The notes beneath the pieces are model-generated. The model was not told the DNA's origin. It did no database searches and worked only from the letters and a program-made list of their open reading frames with translations. From the NCBI RefSeq assembly GCF_003952165.1, contig NZ_RXFT01000006.1, positions 248,001 through 312,000 of the forward strand: 64,000 nucleotides of DNA. Reading direction: 5' to 3'. The DNA is from Variovorax guangxiensis. GTDB lineage: Bacteria > Pseudomonadota > Gammaproteobacteria > Burkholderiales > Burkholderiaceae_C. Below, one piece after another: positions 39,112 to 47,695 of the stretch (position 1 is its first letter; every line of letters begins with the position of its first letter). The translations under genes and the position numbers were made by a program.

Positions 39112-40932
39112 ATGACGAACCAACTGATCCGAAACGGCTACAGCTACACGGTGCCCGAGGTGCCGTACCAGCCGGCGCGCCCGGCGTACTGGAGCACCGA
39201 GTCCCGCACCGCCGTGCGCGTCGGCCCGCCGAACACTTCGAAGGGCGCCTGGGTTACGACCACCGACCCGGTGACGGGCCGCACCAGCACCGTCTGGGAC
39301 CCCAACTACCCGGTGAACCTGTCGCCGCTGACCCCCTACACCTACACCGTTGAGGTCTTCCATCCGGCCACGGCCGAGGTGATCGGCTCGCCTGCCTTCG
39401 CCGTCGATGTGCCGCCGCAGGGCTGGACCTCCTTCGCGCACTCCATCGAAGCGGCGCGCGGCGGGGCCCGCATTACCTACGTGGTGCCGCAGGCTGTCAT
39501 GGGCGCCGTGGTGGGCGTCACCCGCGAGGCCAGCGCGCCGCCGGCGGGCTATGGGCACATCCTGCACGGCCTGCTCTTCAACACCGGCTCGGTGCGCTCG
39601 CTGACTGGCACCTTTCTAACCTCGTATCTGTCCAGCGACGAGTTCCAGATGGACGTCGCCGCGGGCGGCCTGGCCACGTACCGCAAGAACGGGACACCCT
39701 TCGCGTCGGAGGCCTCGGCCGTGCCGCCGGGCGCGGACCTCTTCATGGCGGCGGCGCTCTTCAGCTCCGGCGACAGCATCGACGAGCCCTCGATCGCGGT
39801 CTACAGCTCGGGCGGCATCGTCGGCACCATGCCGGGCGCGCAGGGCCTGCTCAGCGAGACCAGCACCACAGCCCAGTTCGTGACCGAGATGCCGGCCGCC
39901 GTGGGCTTCCTGGGTGTGGGCAACGGCATCCGCGCCACCTTGCCCGCGCTGGCCGGCTTTCTGGCCGATGCCGACACCGCCCAGATCGCCGGCGAGATGC
40001 CGCCGCTGGAAGGCGCGATGTACGGCGGTACGCCGGTGATCGACTCCAACAACAAGATCATCGGCACCATGCCCGCCGCCGCGGGCGCCATGAACGTGCT
40101 CTCGGGGCAGGTCTTCACCAGCACGGCCGCTGCGCCAGCGCCGAGCGGCTTCCTGTCCGACCATGACGGCGGCCAGATCCTGGGCGTCGCGCCGGCCGCG
40201 GTGGGCACGCTGGGCGTCGAATCGGCAACCATGCGCTACCTGCTCGACGGCATCGTGTTCGATGTGCCGATGCTGGCCACCGCGCTCAACCAGGCCGACG
40301 CCTGGGACAGCTTCGGCTTCGACGTGCTGATGACGGGCACCACCGTCGACGTCGCCGACATGCGCGACGCCTTCGGGTTCGACATCCCGATGAGCATCGC
40401 CGGCGGCGTCGAGATCGTGGACATCCGCGACGGCTTCATCTTCGACGTGCCGCTGACGACGCCCGGGTCCGGCCTGGAGGTGCACGCCGTCAACATGGCC
40501 GGCTACGGCAGCACCAGCTACGCGAACTACGGCTTCAACAGCTTCGCGCGCATCGGCGACCGCTACTACGGCGCCAAGCTGGGCGGCCTGTTCCTGCTGG
40601 AGGGCGACAGCGATGCCGGCGCCCCGATCCAGGCTGCGATCTGCCCGGGGCAACTGGACTTCGGCTCGTCGCAGGAGAAGACCATCGCCGAGGCCTTCGC
40701 TGGTGTCGCCTCAGAGGGGCGCATGGTGCTGAAGGTGGCCCTGCTCGACGACGAGTTCCTGTACGAGGCCGAGAGCTGCTCTAAGCAGCTGCGCCAGCAC
40801 CGCTTCAAGCTGGGCAAGGGTCTCAAGGCCAACTACCTGACGCCCGTGCTCTACAACCAAAACGGTGAGGACTTCGAGATCGACAGCCTCGAGTTCTCCG
40901 TCGCCACCCTGTCGCGAAAGACCCGCCCATGA
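39112..40932 (+). CDS. Large tail protein with internal MPxxxGxL repeats
   Basis: 606 residues from the ATG at 39112. Middle part has at least six units of a roughly 25-35-residue repeat marked by GTMPGAQGLLS, EMPAAVGFLG, TLPALAGFLAD, EMPPLEGAMYG, GTMPAAAGAMN and APAPSGFLSD. A second repeat follows: DSFGFDVLM, DAFGFDIPM and DGFIFDVPL. The N-terminus looks Fn3-like (LSPLTPYTYTVEVFHPATAEVIGSP), and the C-terminus is globular with conserved-looking EKTIAEAFAGVASEGRMVLKV. A trimeric tail appendage or assembly platform is likely. Confidence 0.68.
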   Translation: MTNQLIRNGYSYTVPEVPYQPARPAYWSTESRTAVRVGPPNTSKGAWVTTTDPVTGRTSTVWDPNYPVNLSPLTPYTYTVEVFHPATAEVIGSPAFAVDVPPQGWTSFAHSIEAARGGARITYVVPQAVMGAVVGVTREASAPPAGYGHILHGLLFNTGSVRSLTGTFLTSYLSSDEFQMDVAAGGLATYRKNGTPFASEASAVPPGADLFMAAALFSSGDSIDEPSIAVYSSGGIVGTMPGAQGLLSETSTTAQFVTEMPAAVGFLGVGNGIRATLPALAGFLADADTAQIAGEMPPLEGAMYGGTPVIDSNNKIIGTMPAAAGAMNVLSGQVFTSTAAAPAPSGFLSDHDGGQILGVAPAAVGTLGVESATMRYLLDGIVFDVPMLATALNQADAWDSFGFDVLMTGTTVDVADMRDAFGFDIPMSIAGGVEIVDIRDGFIFDVPLTTPGSGLEVHAVNMAGYGSTSYANYGFNSFARIGDRYYGAKLGGLFLLEGDSDAGAPIQAAICPGQLDFGSSQEKTIAEAFAGVASEGRMVLKVALLDDEFLYEAESCSKQLRQHRFKLGKGLKANYLTPVLYNQNGEDFEIDSLEFSVATLSRKTRP

Positions 40933-41963
40933 CCACGCCCATCAATCCCGGCGACCTCGTCTCTGTGCCCGATCCCAGCACCGGCGGTGCCGGCGCGCCA
41001 GTGGTCGTCTCGCAGGTCATGAACGGCAAGTGGCGCAACGCCGTGCTGCTGCTCAACGCGGCCTCGGCGCGGGCCGACGATGCGATCGAGATCACCGACC
41101 CGGCGCCCCAGGTGCCGCTGATCGACCTCGACACCAGCTACGTGATGCCGATCAAGCCCGTGCTGCCGGACAACAACCCGGCCGACGCGAAGGCGATCTT
41201 CGACGACGCCCGCGCCGAGATCCACGACGAGATCACCATGGGCTACGTCGACTACCTGCAGACCTACTTCCCGGACCGCTCGTACTTCGACAACGCCATC
41301 GCCTGGATCAACCGCGCGCTGACCACCGGCGGCACCGGCGTGAATGCGGCGGTGGAGGCGCAAATCTACGAGCGCGGCCGCGCGCGGCTCAACATGGAGG
41401 CGATGCGCGCCGAGAACGACGCCATGCAGGCTTTCGCCAACCGCGGCTTCCCGCTGCCGCCGGGCGCGCTGGTGCATCAGGTGCAACTCATCCGCCAGGA
41501 CATGCGCAACAAGCTGGCCGAGCAGAGCCGGGACATCAGCATCGAGGCCTTCCGCGCCGAGCTCGAAAACGCACGGCTGGCGGTCGGGCAAGCGCTGGAC
41601 ATGTGGACGAAGGCCATTGCCAGCGCCGGCGAGTACATCCGCACGTTGCTGCAGGGCGACCAGGTCGCCTCGAGCCTCGCCACCGCCATGGTGAGCGTGC
41701 GCAGCGATCTCGCGCGCAACCTGGTCGCGCTCTACCAGGCCGAGAGCGCTGCGCTGGAGCCGCGCGTGCGCCTGGCCATTGCCGACGCGCAGATCAAGCA
41801 GTCCGGCAACGAGGCGAATCTGCGTTCGAAGAACCAGACGCTGAGCGATCGGGTGCAGGCCGCAATAGCCGCGCTGAATTCGACCACGCAGGTGGCGGCG
41901 GCTTCCCTGAACGGCATCAACGCGGGCGCCAGCATCAGCGGGCAGGATTCGAGCTCGTTCTAG
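40929..41963 (+). CDS. Helical phage protein, possible ejection or tail protein
   Basis: 344 residues. The N-terminus has short strands, then a long helical body (EAQIYERGRARLNMEAMRAENDAMQAFANRGFPLPPGALVHQVQLIRQDMRNKLAEQSRDISIEAFRAELENARLAVGQALDMW...) and a low-complexity end. It follows the tail genes (ATGA overlap) and precedes the ejection-type genes. The stop overlaps the stop region of the opposite-strand HEPN gene by 4 bp. Confidence 0.65.
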   Translation: MTTPINPGDLVSVPDPSTGGAGAPVVVSQVMNGKWRNAVLLLNAASARADDAIEITDPAPQVPLIDLDTSYVMPIKPVLPDNNPADAKAIFDDARAEIHDEITMGYVDYLQTYFPDRSYFDNAIAWINRALTTGGTGVNAAVEAQIYERGRARLNMEAMRAENDAMQAFANRGFPLPPGALVHQVQLIRQDMRNKLAEQSRDISIEAFRAELENARLAVGQALDMWTKAIASAGEYIRTLLQGDQVASSLATAMVSVRSDLARNLVALYQAESAALEPRVRLAIADAQIKQSGNEANLRSKNQTLSDRVQAAIAALNSTTQVAAASLNGINAGASISGQDSSSF

Positions 41964-42586
41964 CGGGTTGGGGTTTGCGCCGCACCATGAGTTGTGCTTA
42001 CATCTAGAAGAAGAGCGCGAGTGTGCTCGACTACGCCTTCGACTGCGAGGTTGTAGGCGAAACGCATCTTTTGCGAATCGGCTGGGGCCGGAACTTGCCG
42101 GCCCTTTGCGAGTTCATGCAGGACTTTGAAAGCATGGTCAAGGGTGCCCATGTCCGCCGCGATGGAGGTCCATGTAAATCCTGCGGCATTCAGGCGCTGC
42201 GCAAACGCCTCCCGATTCTTATCGTTGTGTCCGAACAGTTTGTGGCGAAACTGTTTATACCGAGTTTTGATTGTTGCCAGCGAGGGTTTCAGATCTGCAG
42301 GAATCGAATTTGGATTGGTCTTCTCAATTTCTTGGATCAAAGAGTAGAGCGATGCCGAATCCTTGTCTGTGTCGAGTAAAGCGAACATGCCGATGAAATA
42401 CGTCGACTGAGCGGAGTTCATCACTGTTGTCCAAAAAAGCGAACGTTGGTTGATCGCTGCGTTCAATGCAGCGTTAGCCTCAGCATTGGCTTCCTCGTTA
42501 ACGACCTTGGCGATTTGGAAGGCCGAGAGCGTCTCTTCAAGTCTGGCGGAGACGGTTTCAAGTTGATCGAGAAGACTGATGGACAT
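41960..42586 (-). CDS. HEPN/AbiU2-type protein, candidate abortive-infection gene
   Basis: 208 residues, mostly helical. FWTTVMNSAQSTYFIGMFALLDTDKDSASLYSLIQEIEK...IKTRYKQFRHKLFGHNDKNR is the AbiU2-like HEPN pattern, with the R-x5-H motif at Arg114/His120 typical of HEPN ribonucleases. It is encoded against the late genes, is more AT-rich than its neighbours, and has its own ribosome binding site (GAGG). This is the profile of a lysogenic-conversion gene. Activity against other phages through RNA cleavage is inferred from the family. Confidence 0.78.
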   Translation of the reverse strand: MSISLLDQLETVSARLEETLSAFQIAKVVNEEANAEANAALNAAINQRSLFWTTVMNSAQSTYFIGMFALLDTDKDSASLYSLIQEIEKTNPNSIPADLKPSLATIKTRYKQFRHKLFGHNDKNREAFAQRLNAAGFTWTSIAADMGTLDHAFKVLHELAKGRQVPAPADSQKMRFAYNLAVEGVVEHTRALLLDVSTTHGAAQTPTR

Positions 42587-42646
42587 CGGTTGGTGCCTCG
42601 TAGCGGTTGAGGAGTAAAGAATCTAGCATTTCACTTATTCAAAGCA

Positions 42647-42661
42647 CCCCAGTAGAGTTTT
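42647..42661 (+). promoter_or_regulatory. Late-module boundary motif, copy D (divergent)
   Basis: CCCCAGTAGAGTTTT, a weaker match to copies A-C, followed by GCGCGC-rich inverted repeats, in the 126-bp gap between the HEPN gene and the ejection genes. Confidence 0.4.
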
Positions 42662-42712
42662 GCGCGCGGGCGGCGCGCGCGAAGAATGCCTGAGAACCTC
42701 AGAAAGGCTTCT

Positions 42713-44851
42713 ATGGCAACCGATCTCTACACGCACGGCGGGGCCCAACTGGGTGCAGTGCGCCGCGTCGGCAACAGCTATTCCGGCGGCAATGTGTCCG
42801 GTCAAGTTTCCATCAACGGTGCCGCGCCGTCCGGTACTTTCAGCACCATCTCTACCGGCCCGGCTCCTGCGCCGCCGCCACAGCAGTCCTTGACCACGGG
42901 GACGCCGCGGCCCGTTGCGGCACCAGCTTTCGATCCTGCCAACGGAGCTGGCCGCCCGAACGCGCTGGGCAGCTTGGCGGACACCAACGCCCAGATCGCA
43001 AGCATGCGCGGCGAGGCCGCGCCAGGGCTGGGAGTTCGCACTGCCCCTGCCGTGCAACCGCCTCAAGCACCGCTCGGTGCTGTGCGGCCGTTCGGGACCC
43101 CTGCAGCAGCATCTCCGGCGATCGCCGCGCCAGCCGTCGGCGTATCACCAGCTCAGCAGTTCTTCGTTGGGGGCGGTCAGGCACCGACTGTCCAGCTTGG
43201 TGCAGCATCAGTTCAGCCCGCGGCACCTACGCAGGTCCAACCCACCGAGAGGCCGGCGTATCGAGACGGCGGCATGGTTCGCGGGCCTGGCACCGGCACC
43301 AGCGACTCGATCCCTGCGATGCTGTCGAACGGCGAGGCGGTGCTGCCGGCGGATACCGTGCGCGCACTCGGGCCGAGCAACGTGCAGGCTACTATCGCGG
43401 CGACCCACAAGCCCGCTGGCTCGGGCGTGTATCGGAACGGTCGCCCCGCATTCGCTGATGGCGGCGTGGTTACGGATGAGGAACTGCGCCGGCGCGCGCT
43501 TGGTGCTGGGCCCGCATCGGCTGCCGCCGCGGTGGCTCCGCAGATGGTCACTACGACCGTGCCACCGCCTGGGGCACCAGGCGCCAGCCAAATTCCAACT
43601 GGCAAAGAGGTCTATACCGTCGTTGCACAGCCGCCGGCTGCTGAGCCGCTGGTCGACGCCATGACGGGGTTCGGCGCGGTCCCGCCAGCCGCGGGCCCGG
43701 TGCAGGATCCGAATCTGCCCCTCGGCGTCACGCGCAACGGCAACGCCTATTCGGGCAACTCTGTTGCCGCGCCTGCCACCTTCGCAACTGGGTCGCTGGG
43801 AGGAACCGAGGACACAAACACACGTCTTGCCCGGCTGCAAGCGTCGAATGCCGCGGTGCCGCAGGGCGGGCTTACCATCATCGACAACGGTGGCGCGAAC
43901 CGGAACGCCGACTTCAATGACGGCGCAGCCCTACGGACGCTGATCGCACGCGGCGCGCCGCCGGGCCGCAACGGCGCCCAGGTCTACGCGGCACAGATCG
44001 GCGCAGCCCAGTCCCCTCTCGATCAACGTGCGGCACAGGCTGCCCTCGGCGTGCGCGAACTCGGAGACACTCAGCGAGCTCTGATTGCGGAGCAAGGATT
44101 GGGCGCGCGTGCGCGCTTAGCAGACGCTCGTCAGCAGCAAGCCAACCAGATTGACCAGCAGCGACTCCTGCTGGATGCAAGGCGTGACGATCGTGCTGCG
44201 GTGGCCGCGGCAGCTGAGCAAGGCCAAAAGGCTCGCATGGCCACACTGCAGGACCAGGTTCTCAATGGCACTCCAGAGCAACGGCGTTCGGCCACGGAGG
44301 CCATCGCCGCGATGCAAGGGCGCGAGGTGGCGGGCAACAAACCACCGGAAGGCTACCGACGCACCGCGAATGGCAACCTCGAAGCAATTCCCGGCGGGCC
44401 TGCGGACCTGAAGCAAAACAAGGAAGGAGTGCAGCAGGCAAAGGATACCCAGGACATCTTCGGGATCATTGACCAAGCGACACCGCTCCTGGGAAAGGCC
44501 ACAAACAGCCTGGGCGGCGTGGCGCTCGACAAGGCAGCGCAGGCCTTCGGTGCCACCACGGAAGGCGCGATCGCTACGGCCCAGCTCGGCGCACTGCAGG
44601 GCGCGCTGATCTCGAAGATGCCGAAGATGAGTGGCCCGCAGTCGGACAAAGACGTGCAGCTCTATCGCGAGATGGCCGGGCAGATTGGCGATCCCACAAT
44701 CCCTCGCGAGCAGCGTCTGGCTGCGCTGCAGACGGTGCGCTCTCTCAATGAGAAATACCTCCCGGCGGTGAGTAGCCCGGCGGAGATCGACAAGCTTTCA
44801 TCGGGCACCACCTTCAAGGCACCCGATGGAACGATTCGGAGGAAGCCGTAA
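42713..44851 (+). CDS. Ejection/tail-type protein with DGGMVRGPGTGTSDSIPA motif
   Basis: 712 residues from the ATG at 42713 (GAAAGG five bases upstream; ATG 42686 is less likely). Ala/Pro/Gly-rich. The motif GGMVRGPGTGTSDSIPAMLSNGEAVLPADTVRALG is common in phage tail-tip and ejection proteins. An internal duplication is marked by RRVGNSYSGGNVSGQ near the start and TRNGNAYSGNSVAAP near residue 340, each followed by a DTN-containing segment (LADTNAQIASMRG / TEDTNTRLARLQA). The C-terminal 250 residues are helical. Likely ejected into the cell with the DNA. Confidence 0.68.
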   Translation: MATDLYTHGGAQLGAVRRVGNSYSGGNVSGQVSINGAAPSGTFSTISTGPAPAPPPQQSLTTGTPRPVAAPAFDPANGAGRPNALGSLADTNAQIASMRGEAAPGLGVRTAPAVQPPQAPLGAVRPFGTPAAASPAIAAPAVGVSPAQQFFVGGGQAPTVQLGAASVQPAAPTQVQPTERPAYRDGGMVRGPGTGTSDSIPAMLSNGEAVLPADTVRALGPSNVQATIAATHKPAGSGVYRNGRPAFADGGVVTDEELRRRALGAGPASAAAAVAPQMVTTTVPPPGAPGASQIPTGKEVYTVVAQPPAAEPLVDAMTGFGAVPPAAGPVQDPNLPLGVTRNGNAYSGNSVAAPATFATGSLGGTEDTNTRLARLQASNAAVPQGGLTIIDNGGANRNADFNDGAALRTLIARGAPPGRNGAQVYAAQIGAAQSPLDQRAAQAALGVRELGDTQRALIAEQGLGARARLADARQQQANQIDQQRLLLDARRDDRAAVAAAAEQGQKARMATLQDQVLNGTPEQRRSATEAIAAMQGREVAGNKPPEGYRRTANGNLEAIPGGPADLKQNKEGVQQAKDTQDIFGIIDQATPLLGKATNSLGGVALDKAAQAFGATTEGAIATAQLGALQGALISKMPKMSGPQSDKDVQLYREMAGQIGDPTIPREQRLAALQTVRSLNEKYLPAVSSPAEIDKLSSGTTFKAPDGTIRRKP

Positions 44852-47019
44852 TGGCCGAAAATTGGTGGGACCAATACCCTGTTGTCGGCTCTGCGAGCGC
44901 AGCACCGCCAGCCGCTGCGCCTTCGACGTCGTCTGCACAGGCTAGCCCACCAAACCCCGGCTCACCGCCCGGCAACTGGTGGGATCAGTATCCAGAGGTC
45001 GGACAACCCGCAAGTACTGCGCCGGCCGCGACGTCGGCCTCTCCGGCGGCAGATCCCTCTTCACTTCCCGCGGAGCTCGCGCGCCAGGTGGGGCTCACGG
45101 CACGTGCGGGCGTGAAGGGCGCGCTATCGATTCCTGGGACGGTGTCCGATGCGGTCACAGGCCTCATCAACACGGGGCTGGATGCCACAGCCGGTGAGGG
45201 GAACGGTTTCCGCTTCCAGCGCGTGAGTGCCGCAGCCGACAACCTGATGAGCGGTGCAGGTCTGCCTGAGCCGAAAAACGCTACAGAACGGGTAGTGCAG
45301 GACGTTGCGGCCGGCATGGCTGGCGGTGCTTCTAGCGCGGCTGCGGGCCAACTCACTGCTCGACTCGCCCAGACAGCAGGCGCACCCGTCGCGGAGGCGG
45401 TAGGCAATTCGCTTGCCGCGGCGCCAGGCATGCAGGTCGTGAGCGGTGCCACGGGCGCGGGAGCTGCAGGTGTGACACGCGAGAACGGCGGCGGCGCGGT
45501 GGCTCAGACGGTGGCAGGTCTTGCCGGCGCCCTGGCTCCTACCACTGTACCGTTCGCGGCGCGCGCGGCGGTTCGCGGCGCCATCCGCGGGGGCGAAGCG
45601 GGGCGGGCCGAGATGGCCGACCGGATCCAGACCTTTGAGCAGGCGACCGGCACCACGCCCACGATGGGTCAAGCCACAGGCTCGCGCGCCATCCAGGCAG
45701 CCGAGACCGGCCTGTCAAATGTCGTGGGCGGCTCGGGCATCATGATCCGGCGCGGGGAAGCTCAGGCCGAGGCGATGCAACGCAGCGTTCAGGAGCTCAC
45801 CGACGCCTTGGCGCCGAACGCGACTGGCACTGACGCGGGCGCAGCCATCGCCAAGGGCGTCAACGCCTTCAAGGACAATGTGAAGACGGTGCAGCAGCGC
45901 CTGTACTCTGATTTGGACAAGTACATCCCTGCGGCGACGCCGATGGGCGTGAGTCGGACGCAGCAAGTGCTGGAGTCGCTGAACGAGGGCATCCCCGGTG
46001 CGCCCAACATCAGCAACTTCTTCAAGAATGCGCGCATTGGCTCAATCGAGCGAGCACTGGGCGATGACCTTGAACTAGCTCGCCGCGCGCAGGCACCTAC
46101 GGGCATGTCCAGCACTGGCGCGACCACCTTGCCAGGGCAACTTCCCTATGAGGCTGTGCAAAAGCTGCGCTCACTCGTCGGCCGGGAGATCTCCGACAAC
46201 TCACTGTTGTCGGACGTGCCGCGAAGCAAGTGGCGCGCGCTGTACGCTGCGTTGAGCGAAGATCTCGGCGACGCGGCCAATGCCGCCGGCCCGCAGGCTC
46301 GCCAGACTTGGGAGCGCGCCAACCGTTACACACGCACCAGCATCGAACGGTTGGAGCAGCTCGAGGCAGTGGTGAACAAGGATGCGCCCGAGAAAATCTT
46401 CCGAGCTGCTACCACTGGCTTGGCGGAAGGCGGCACGCAGATCGCACGGGTGATGAAATCGATGCCGGTGGAGAACCGGCGCGAGGTCACGGCCGCGGTC
46501 CTGCAGCGCTTGGGCCGTGCGAAGCCGGGCCAGCAGAACGAGCTCGGAGACGCCTTCAGTTCGGAGACCTTCCTGACGAACCTTGCCAACATGAGCCCTT
46601 CCGCGCGTCGCGCGTTATTCGGTGGCAGCGGCTTCCCTGGCTTGGAGGAGCGGGTAACGCAGCTTGGGGCCGTTGCCAACATGCGGCGTGAGGGTTCCAA
46701 GGTATTTGCGAACCCGTCGGGTACAGCGCGCCAAGGCGCCATGATTGGCTGGGCTGCAGGCCTCGGTACGGCCTTGGCCACAGGTAACGCTGCAGCGATC
46801 GGCACTGCGCTTGCTACGCCCATTGTCACGAACGCCGCGGCGCGCTTGCTCACCAGCCCCGCACGCGTGCGCGCCGCTGCCGAGATCAATCAGGTGAATG
46901 CCGCTATGGGCCCAGTAAGCGCGGCCGCAGCCGCTACGCAGGGGCAATCGCTCGAGGAGCGGAAGGCCGCGAATCTCGCGCGGATCCGCGCGCAGCGCGA
47001 GACTCAGCGCAAGAACTGA
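44851..47019 (+). CDS. Large DNA-ejection-type protein
   Basis: 722 residues. The N-terminus carries two copies of NWWDQYP (residues about 4-10 and 42-48) separated by a Pro/Ala/Ser linker, as in ejection proteins with WWxxYP repeats. A Gly/Ala-rich segment with hydrophobic stretches (VVQDVAAGMAGGASSAAAGQL..., VAQTVAGLAGALAPTT) and a long helical domain follow. A second hydrophobic stretch (MIGWAAGLGTALATGNAAAIGTALATPIV) lies near the C-terminus. Probably helps to form the DNA channel through the envelope, like P22 gp16/gp20. Confidence 0.75.
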   Translation: MAENWWDQYPVVGSASAAPPAAAPSTSSAQASPPNPGSPPGNWWDQYPEVGQPASTAPAATSASPAADPSSLPAELARQVGLTARAGVKGALSIPGTVSDAVTGLINTGLDATAGEGNGFRFQRVSAAADNLMSGAGLPEPKNATERVVQDVAAGMAGGASSAAAGQLTARLAQTAGAPVAEAVGNSLAAAPGMQVVSGATGAGAAGVTRENGGGAVAQTVAGLAGALAPTTVPFAARAAVRGAIRGGEAGRAEMADRIQTFEQATGTTPTMGQATGSRAIQAAETGLSNVVGGSGIMIRRGEAQAEAMQRSVQELTDALAPNATGTDAGAAIAKGVNAFKDNVKTVQQRLYSDLDKYIPAATPMGVSRTQQVLESLNEGIPGAPNISNFFKNARIGSIERALGDDLELARRAQAPTGMSSTGATTLPGQLPYEAVQKLRSLVGREISDNSLLSDVPRSKWRALYAALSEDLGDAANAAGPQARQTWERANRYTRTSIERLEQLEAVVNKDAPEKIFRAATTGLAEGGTQIARVMKSMPVENRREVTAAVLQRLGRAKPGQQNELGDAFSSETFLTNLANMSPSARRALFGGSGFPGLEERVTQLGAVANMRREGSKVFANPSGTARQGAMIGWAAGLGTALATGNAAAIGTALATPIVTNAAARLLTSPARVRAAAEINQVNAAMGPVSAAAAATQGQSLEERKAANLARIRAQRETQRKN

Positions 47020-47183
47020 GCCACGGCGATCAAGAAGACCACCACAACCGCGATGGCGCCGATGGCGACCAGCCCGAAGTGGCCGACTAGCTTGTTCCCT
47101 TCGCGCAGCCGCTCGTCGCGATAGGAAGCCTCTAGGAGGCCTTTCATGTTTTCGCCAGTGAAGTTCTTGGGGTCGCGTGCCAT
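47004..47183 (-). CDS. Small single-pass membrane protein, prophage cargo
   Basis: 59 residues: MARDPKNFTGENMKGLLEASYRDERLREGNKLVGHFGLVAIGAIAVVVVFLIAVAQFLR. A charged N-terminal half is followed by one strong transmembrane helix (about 38-57). It runs against the ejection gene and overlaps its end by 16 bp. Together with 47213-47518 and 47696-49033 it forms a leftward group next to attR. Superinfection exclusion is a possible role for such proteins, with no direct evidence. Confidence 0.65.
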   Translation of the reverse strand: MARDPKNFTGENMKGLLEASYRDERLREGNKLVGHFGLVAIGAIAVVVVFLIAVAQFLR

Positions 47184-47212
47184 GGGGCGAATGTAGCAGC
47201 GAACTGCAACTC

Positions 47213-47518
47213 TCAGATCTTGTGTTTGCTAGGGAGCGCAGCAACTGCGACTTGAGAAGGCTGAACAGCGGGCGAAACTGGGCTCATGGTCTGCTTAAGC
47301 AGGGCCTTCTGAGCTTCGATGGCCATCACTGTCACGATCGCGCGAGCCCGAGGCGGCAATGGCAGTTGAGCAAACCATAAAGACGAGCGCACCATCACAA
47401 CGTCCGCCTTGGAGCCCGAGTAGTGTGGTGCGCATAGTTCAAATGCTTCGATGTGACCTCGGATGCTGGTTGCATGATCGATGTTGCTGAGCCGATCCAC
47501 CGCTTCTGCAAGATTCAT
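47213..47518 (-). CDS. Hypothetical protein, prophage right end
   Basis: 101 residues from the ATG at 47518, with GGAG six bases upstream. Helical and soluble (MNLAEAVDRLSNIDHATSIRGHIEAFELCAPHYSGSKADVVMVRSSLWFAQLPLPPRARAIVTVMAIEAQKALLKQTM...). No family recognised. The 177 bases between it and the nucleotidyltransferase gene (47519-47695) hold nothing I can identify. Confidence 0.6.
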   Translation of the reverse strand: MNLAEAVDRLSNIDHATSIRGHIEAFELCAPHYSGSKADVVMVRSSLWFAQLPLPPRARAIVTVMAIEAQKALLKQTMSPVSPAVQPSQVAVAALPSKHKI

Positions 47519-47695
47519 TGTCTCTCCGTCACGCCATTTCGACGTGCCCATCTTGCGGCATTATGTGTCAAGCCCACTTAAAGAGAGGTGTGCGGCATGG
47601 TGATGCTACCCGCCGAGAGCGTGAACGCCGCCAGCCTGGTGTCGGCGGCGCGCTGCAGGCGGAGGATGAGCTGAGCGAAACATTGATCTTGCCGG

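Noticed and set aside
36465..44851. Search for a diversity-generating retroelement, as in the podovirus BPP-1
   Set aside because: No reverse transcriptase gene, and no template/variable repeat pair noticed near the tail genes.
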